This document shows, one piece after another, positions 62,460-64,000 of a DNA stretch of 64,000 nt. Position 1 is the stretch's first letter, and each line of letters starts with the position of its first letter. The translations under genes and the position numbers were made by a program. Source of the DNA: Ruegeria aquimaris. Lineage in GTDB: Bacteria; Pseudomonadota; Alphaproteobacteria; Rhodobacterales; Rhodobacteraceae. The stretch is from contig NZ_JAOWLB010000015.1 in NCBI RefSeq assembly GCF_025751555.1, positions 1 to 64,000 of the forward strand. The letters run 5' to 3'. A model generated the notes under the pieces. That model saw only the letters and a program-made list of their open reading frames with translations, did no database searches and had not been told where the DNA came from.

Positions 62460-63677
62460 ATGATGGATGGCGGCAAGGGCTTCGAGGACGCGCTGACGGG
62501 CGAGCAGAAGATCCGCAACTTCAACATCAACTTCGGCCCGCAGCACCCTGCGGCGCATGGCGTGCTGCGTCTGGTGTTGGAGCTTGACGGCGAGATCGTC
62601 GAACGGTGTGACCCCCATATCGGGCTGTTGCATCGCGGTACCGAAAAGCTGATGGAAAGCCGCACCTATCTGCAAAACCTGCCTTATTTCGACCGGCTCG
62701 ACTATGTTGCGCCGATGAACCAGGAACATGCCTGGTGTCTGGCGATCGAACGCCTGACAGGTGTCGAGGTGCCGCGTCGCGCCAGCCTGATCCGGGTGCT
62801 TTACTCGGAAATCGGCCGTATCCTGAACCACCTGTTGAACGTGACCACCCAGGCGATGGACGTGGGCGCGCTGACCCCGCCGCTTTGGGGATTCGAAGAG
62901 CGCGAAAAACTGATGATCTTTTACGAGCGGGCCTGTGGCGCGCGTCTGCACGCGGCTTATTTCCGGCCCGGCGGCGTGCATCAGGACCTGCCCGACGCGC
63001 TGTTGGACGATATCGAGGCGTGGAGCCACAGCTTCCCCAAGGTGCTCGATGACATCGACGGGCTGCTCACCGAGAACCGAATCTTCAAGCAGCGCAACTG
63101 CGATATCGGCGTGGTGACCGAGGAGGAGATCCTGCAATACGGATTCTCTGGTGTGATGGTGCGCGGCTCGGGTCTGGCCTGGGATTTGCGGCGCGCGCAG
63201 CCCTATGAATGCTATGACGAGTTCGATTTCCAGGTGCCGGTGGGCAAGAACGGCGATTGTTACGACCGTTACCTGTGCCGGATGGAAGAGATGCGCCAGT
63301 CGATCTCGATCATCCGCCAGGCCATTGCCAAGCTGCGCGATTGCCCCGGCGACGTGCTGGCGCGCGGTAAGCTGACGCCACCCAAACGCGGCGACATGAA
63401 AACCTCGATGGAAAGCCTGATCCATCACTTCAAGCTCTACACCGAAGGGTTCCACGTACCCGCTGGCGAGGTCTATGCCGCCGTTGAGGCGCCCAAGGGC
63501 GAGTTCGGCGTCTATCTGGTGGCTGATGGTACCAACAAACCCTATCGCTCCAAGATCCGGGCGCCGGGTTATCTGCATCTTCAGGCGATGGACCATGTCG
63601 CCAGGGGCCACCAGCTGGCCGACGTCGCCGCCATCATCGGCACGATGGACGTTGTGTTCGGGGAGATCGACAGATGA
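62460..63677 (+). CDS. nuoD: NADH-quinone oxidoreductase subunit D
   Basis: 405 residues, 49-kDa subunit that forms the quinone pocket with Nuo[27 protein letters not shown] is the N-terminal signature (His of the quinone site within HPAAHG). [18 protein letters not shown] and [11 protein letters not shown] follow, and the C-terminus has [22 protein letters not shown] lies before the ATG ATG start. It overlaps the following lipoprotein gene by 4 nt. Confidence 0.97.
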   Translation: MMDGGKGFEDALTGEQKIRNFNINFGPQHPAAHGVLRLVLELDGEIVERCDPHIGLLHRGTEKLMESRTYLQNLPYFDRLDYVAPMNQEHAWCLAIERLTGVEVPRRASLIRVLYSEIGRILNHLLNVTTQAMDVGALTPPLWGFEEREKLMIFYERACGARLHAAYFRPGGVHQDLPDALLDDIEAWSHSFPKVLDDIDGLLTENRIFKQRNCDIGVVTEEEILQYGFSGVMVRGSGLAWDLRRAQPYECYDEFDFQVPVGKNGDCYDRYLCRMEEMRQSISIIRQAIAKLRDCPGDVLARGKLTPPKRGDMKTSMESLIHHFKLYTEGFHVPAGEVYAAVEAPKGEFGVYLVADGTNKPYRSKIRAPGYLHLQAMDHVARGHQLADVAAIIGTMDVVFGEIDR

Positions 63678-63985
63678 GCCCGATGCGATCCACTTTGACC
63701 GGGATGGGCATGCTGGCCGGGCTGGCTGCCTGTGAGGGTGCGCCCACAGGCGAGGGCAACACCGGCGTGATCACCGGTGAAATGCGCGCTGACTATCTGG
63801 ATGCCGTGGCCAGTGTCGGCTGCGTGCTGCGGGACGAGCGCCAATATGGTGCCGTCGATTTTCAGGCCGGTCTGAGCCGCGAGCAGACGCTGGCGATCAC
63901 CGCGAGTTATCTGTCGAAGGGCCAGGCGGAACGGTTGGGCGATGGCAACTCCATCCGCATCAACACCGGGCCCTGTGCCGCGTAA
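63674..63985 (+). CDS. Small lipoprotein-like protein following nuoD
   Basis: 103 residues, ATGA overlap with nuoD. The N-terminus has a hydrophobic leader and a lipobox-like LAGLAAC, giving a possible lipidated Cys at residue 20. The mature part holds two further Cys residues (VGCVLRD and the C-terminal GPCAA), which could form a disulfide in the periplasm. No family recognised. It occupies the place where nuoE would be expected next; the window ends 15 nt later, so the rest of the operon is not visible. Confidence 0.75.
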   Translation: MSPMRSTLTGMGMLAGLAACEGAPTGEGNTGVITGEMRADYLDAVASVGCVLRDERQYGAVDFQAGLSREQTLAITASYLSKGQAERLGDGNSIRINTGPCAA

Positions 63986-64000
63986 CGGGAAATAGAAGGA

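Noticed and set aside
1-64000. tRNA, rRNA, CRISPR array or insertion sequence
   Set aside because: I looked between genes on both strands and saw no TPsiC-like arm with a cloverleaf, no regularly spaced repeats and no transposase-like product.

Overview
The window is about 64 kb of GC-rich chromosome from an alphaproteobacterium, most likely a marine roseobacter-type Rhodobacteraceae (Ruegeria/Silicibacter-like). This is inferred from gene content and protein style: a two-gene proton-translocating transhydrogenase, a leucine (liu) cluster, a nuo operon carrying extra small genes, dual-ATPase peptide importers and Hint/RTX secreted proteins. I see no phage, insertion sequence, CRISPR array, tRNA or rRNA. 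Most of the window is ordinary housekeeping and catabolic chromosome.

Layout. 0-8 kb: gatB, a nucleotide-sugar-epimerase-like protein, an unrecognised 421-residue protein, and a three-gene unit pepN - SDR - small membrane protein. 8-12.7 kb: a GGDEF gene broken by one in-frame stop codon, malate synthase G with a GlcG-like gene, and a class I amidotransferase. 12.7-20.6 kb: a Hint/RTX-repeat protein, a Tat-exported molybdenum hydroxylase pair with a divergent TetR regulator, kynureninase and an SDR. 20.7-28 kb: a metallo-beta-lactamase-fold protein without its HxHxDH motif, an isoprenylcysteine-methyltransferase-like membrane protein, pntAB, a DUF3422 protein and a YeeE/YedE transporter.

28-40 kb is the most distinctive block. 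A peptide-type ABC importer (binding protein and two permeases) faces, across a divergent control region, an operon with a fused two-domain ATPase, an ArgE-like M20 deacylase and four consecutive paralogous M20D amidohydrolases. I read it as uptake and cleavage of a family of N-acylated or N-conjugated amino acids or small peptides.

40-50 kb: moaA-kdtA-glycosyltransferase, a small lipoprotein, glmU-glmS-PNPOx-like-AlkD-like, a gph-type phosphatase and a DegT/DnrJ/EryC1 aminotransferase. 50-60.4 kb: a complete leucine catabolic cluster (isovaleryl-CoA dehydrogenase, acyl-CoA synthetase, methylcrotonyl-CoA carboxylase beta and alpha, HMG-CoA lyase, methylglutaconyl-CoA hydratase). It carries a convergent OmpW gene and a nitronate-monooxygenase-like gene immediately in front of the biotin subunit. 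60.5-64 kb: the start of the complex I operon, nuoA-B-C, two tiny membrane-protein genes, nuoD, and a small lipoprotein gene at the window edge.

Best leads: the premature ochre codon in the GGDEF gene; the four-copy M20D array; the metal-ligand-less MBL protein; the nitronate monooxygenase abutting mccA; two unlisted small nuo-operon ORFs; and a dispersed composite intergenic element (GC-rich hairpin plus a GAGTAYTT / ACCAGAAAGAA box) found four times.
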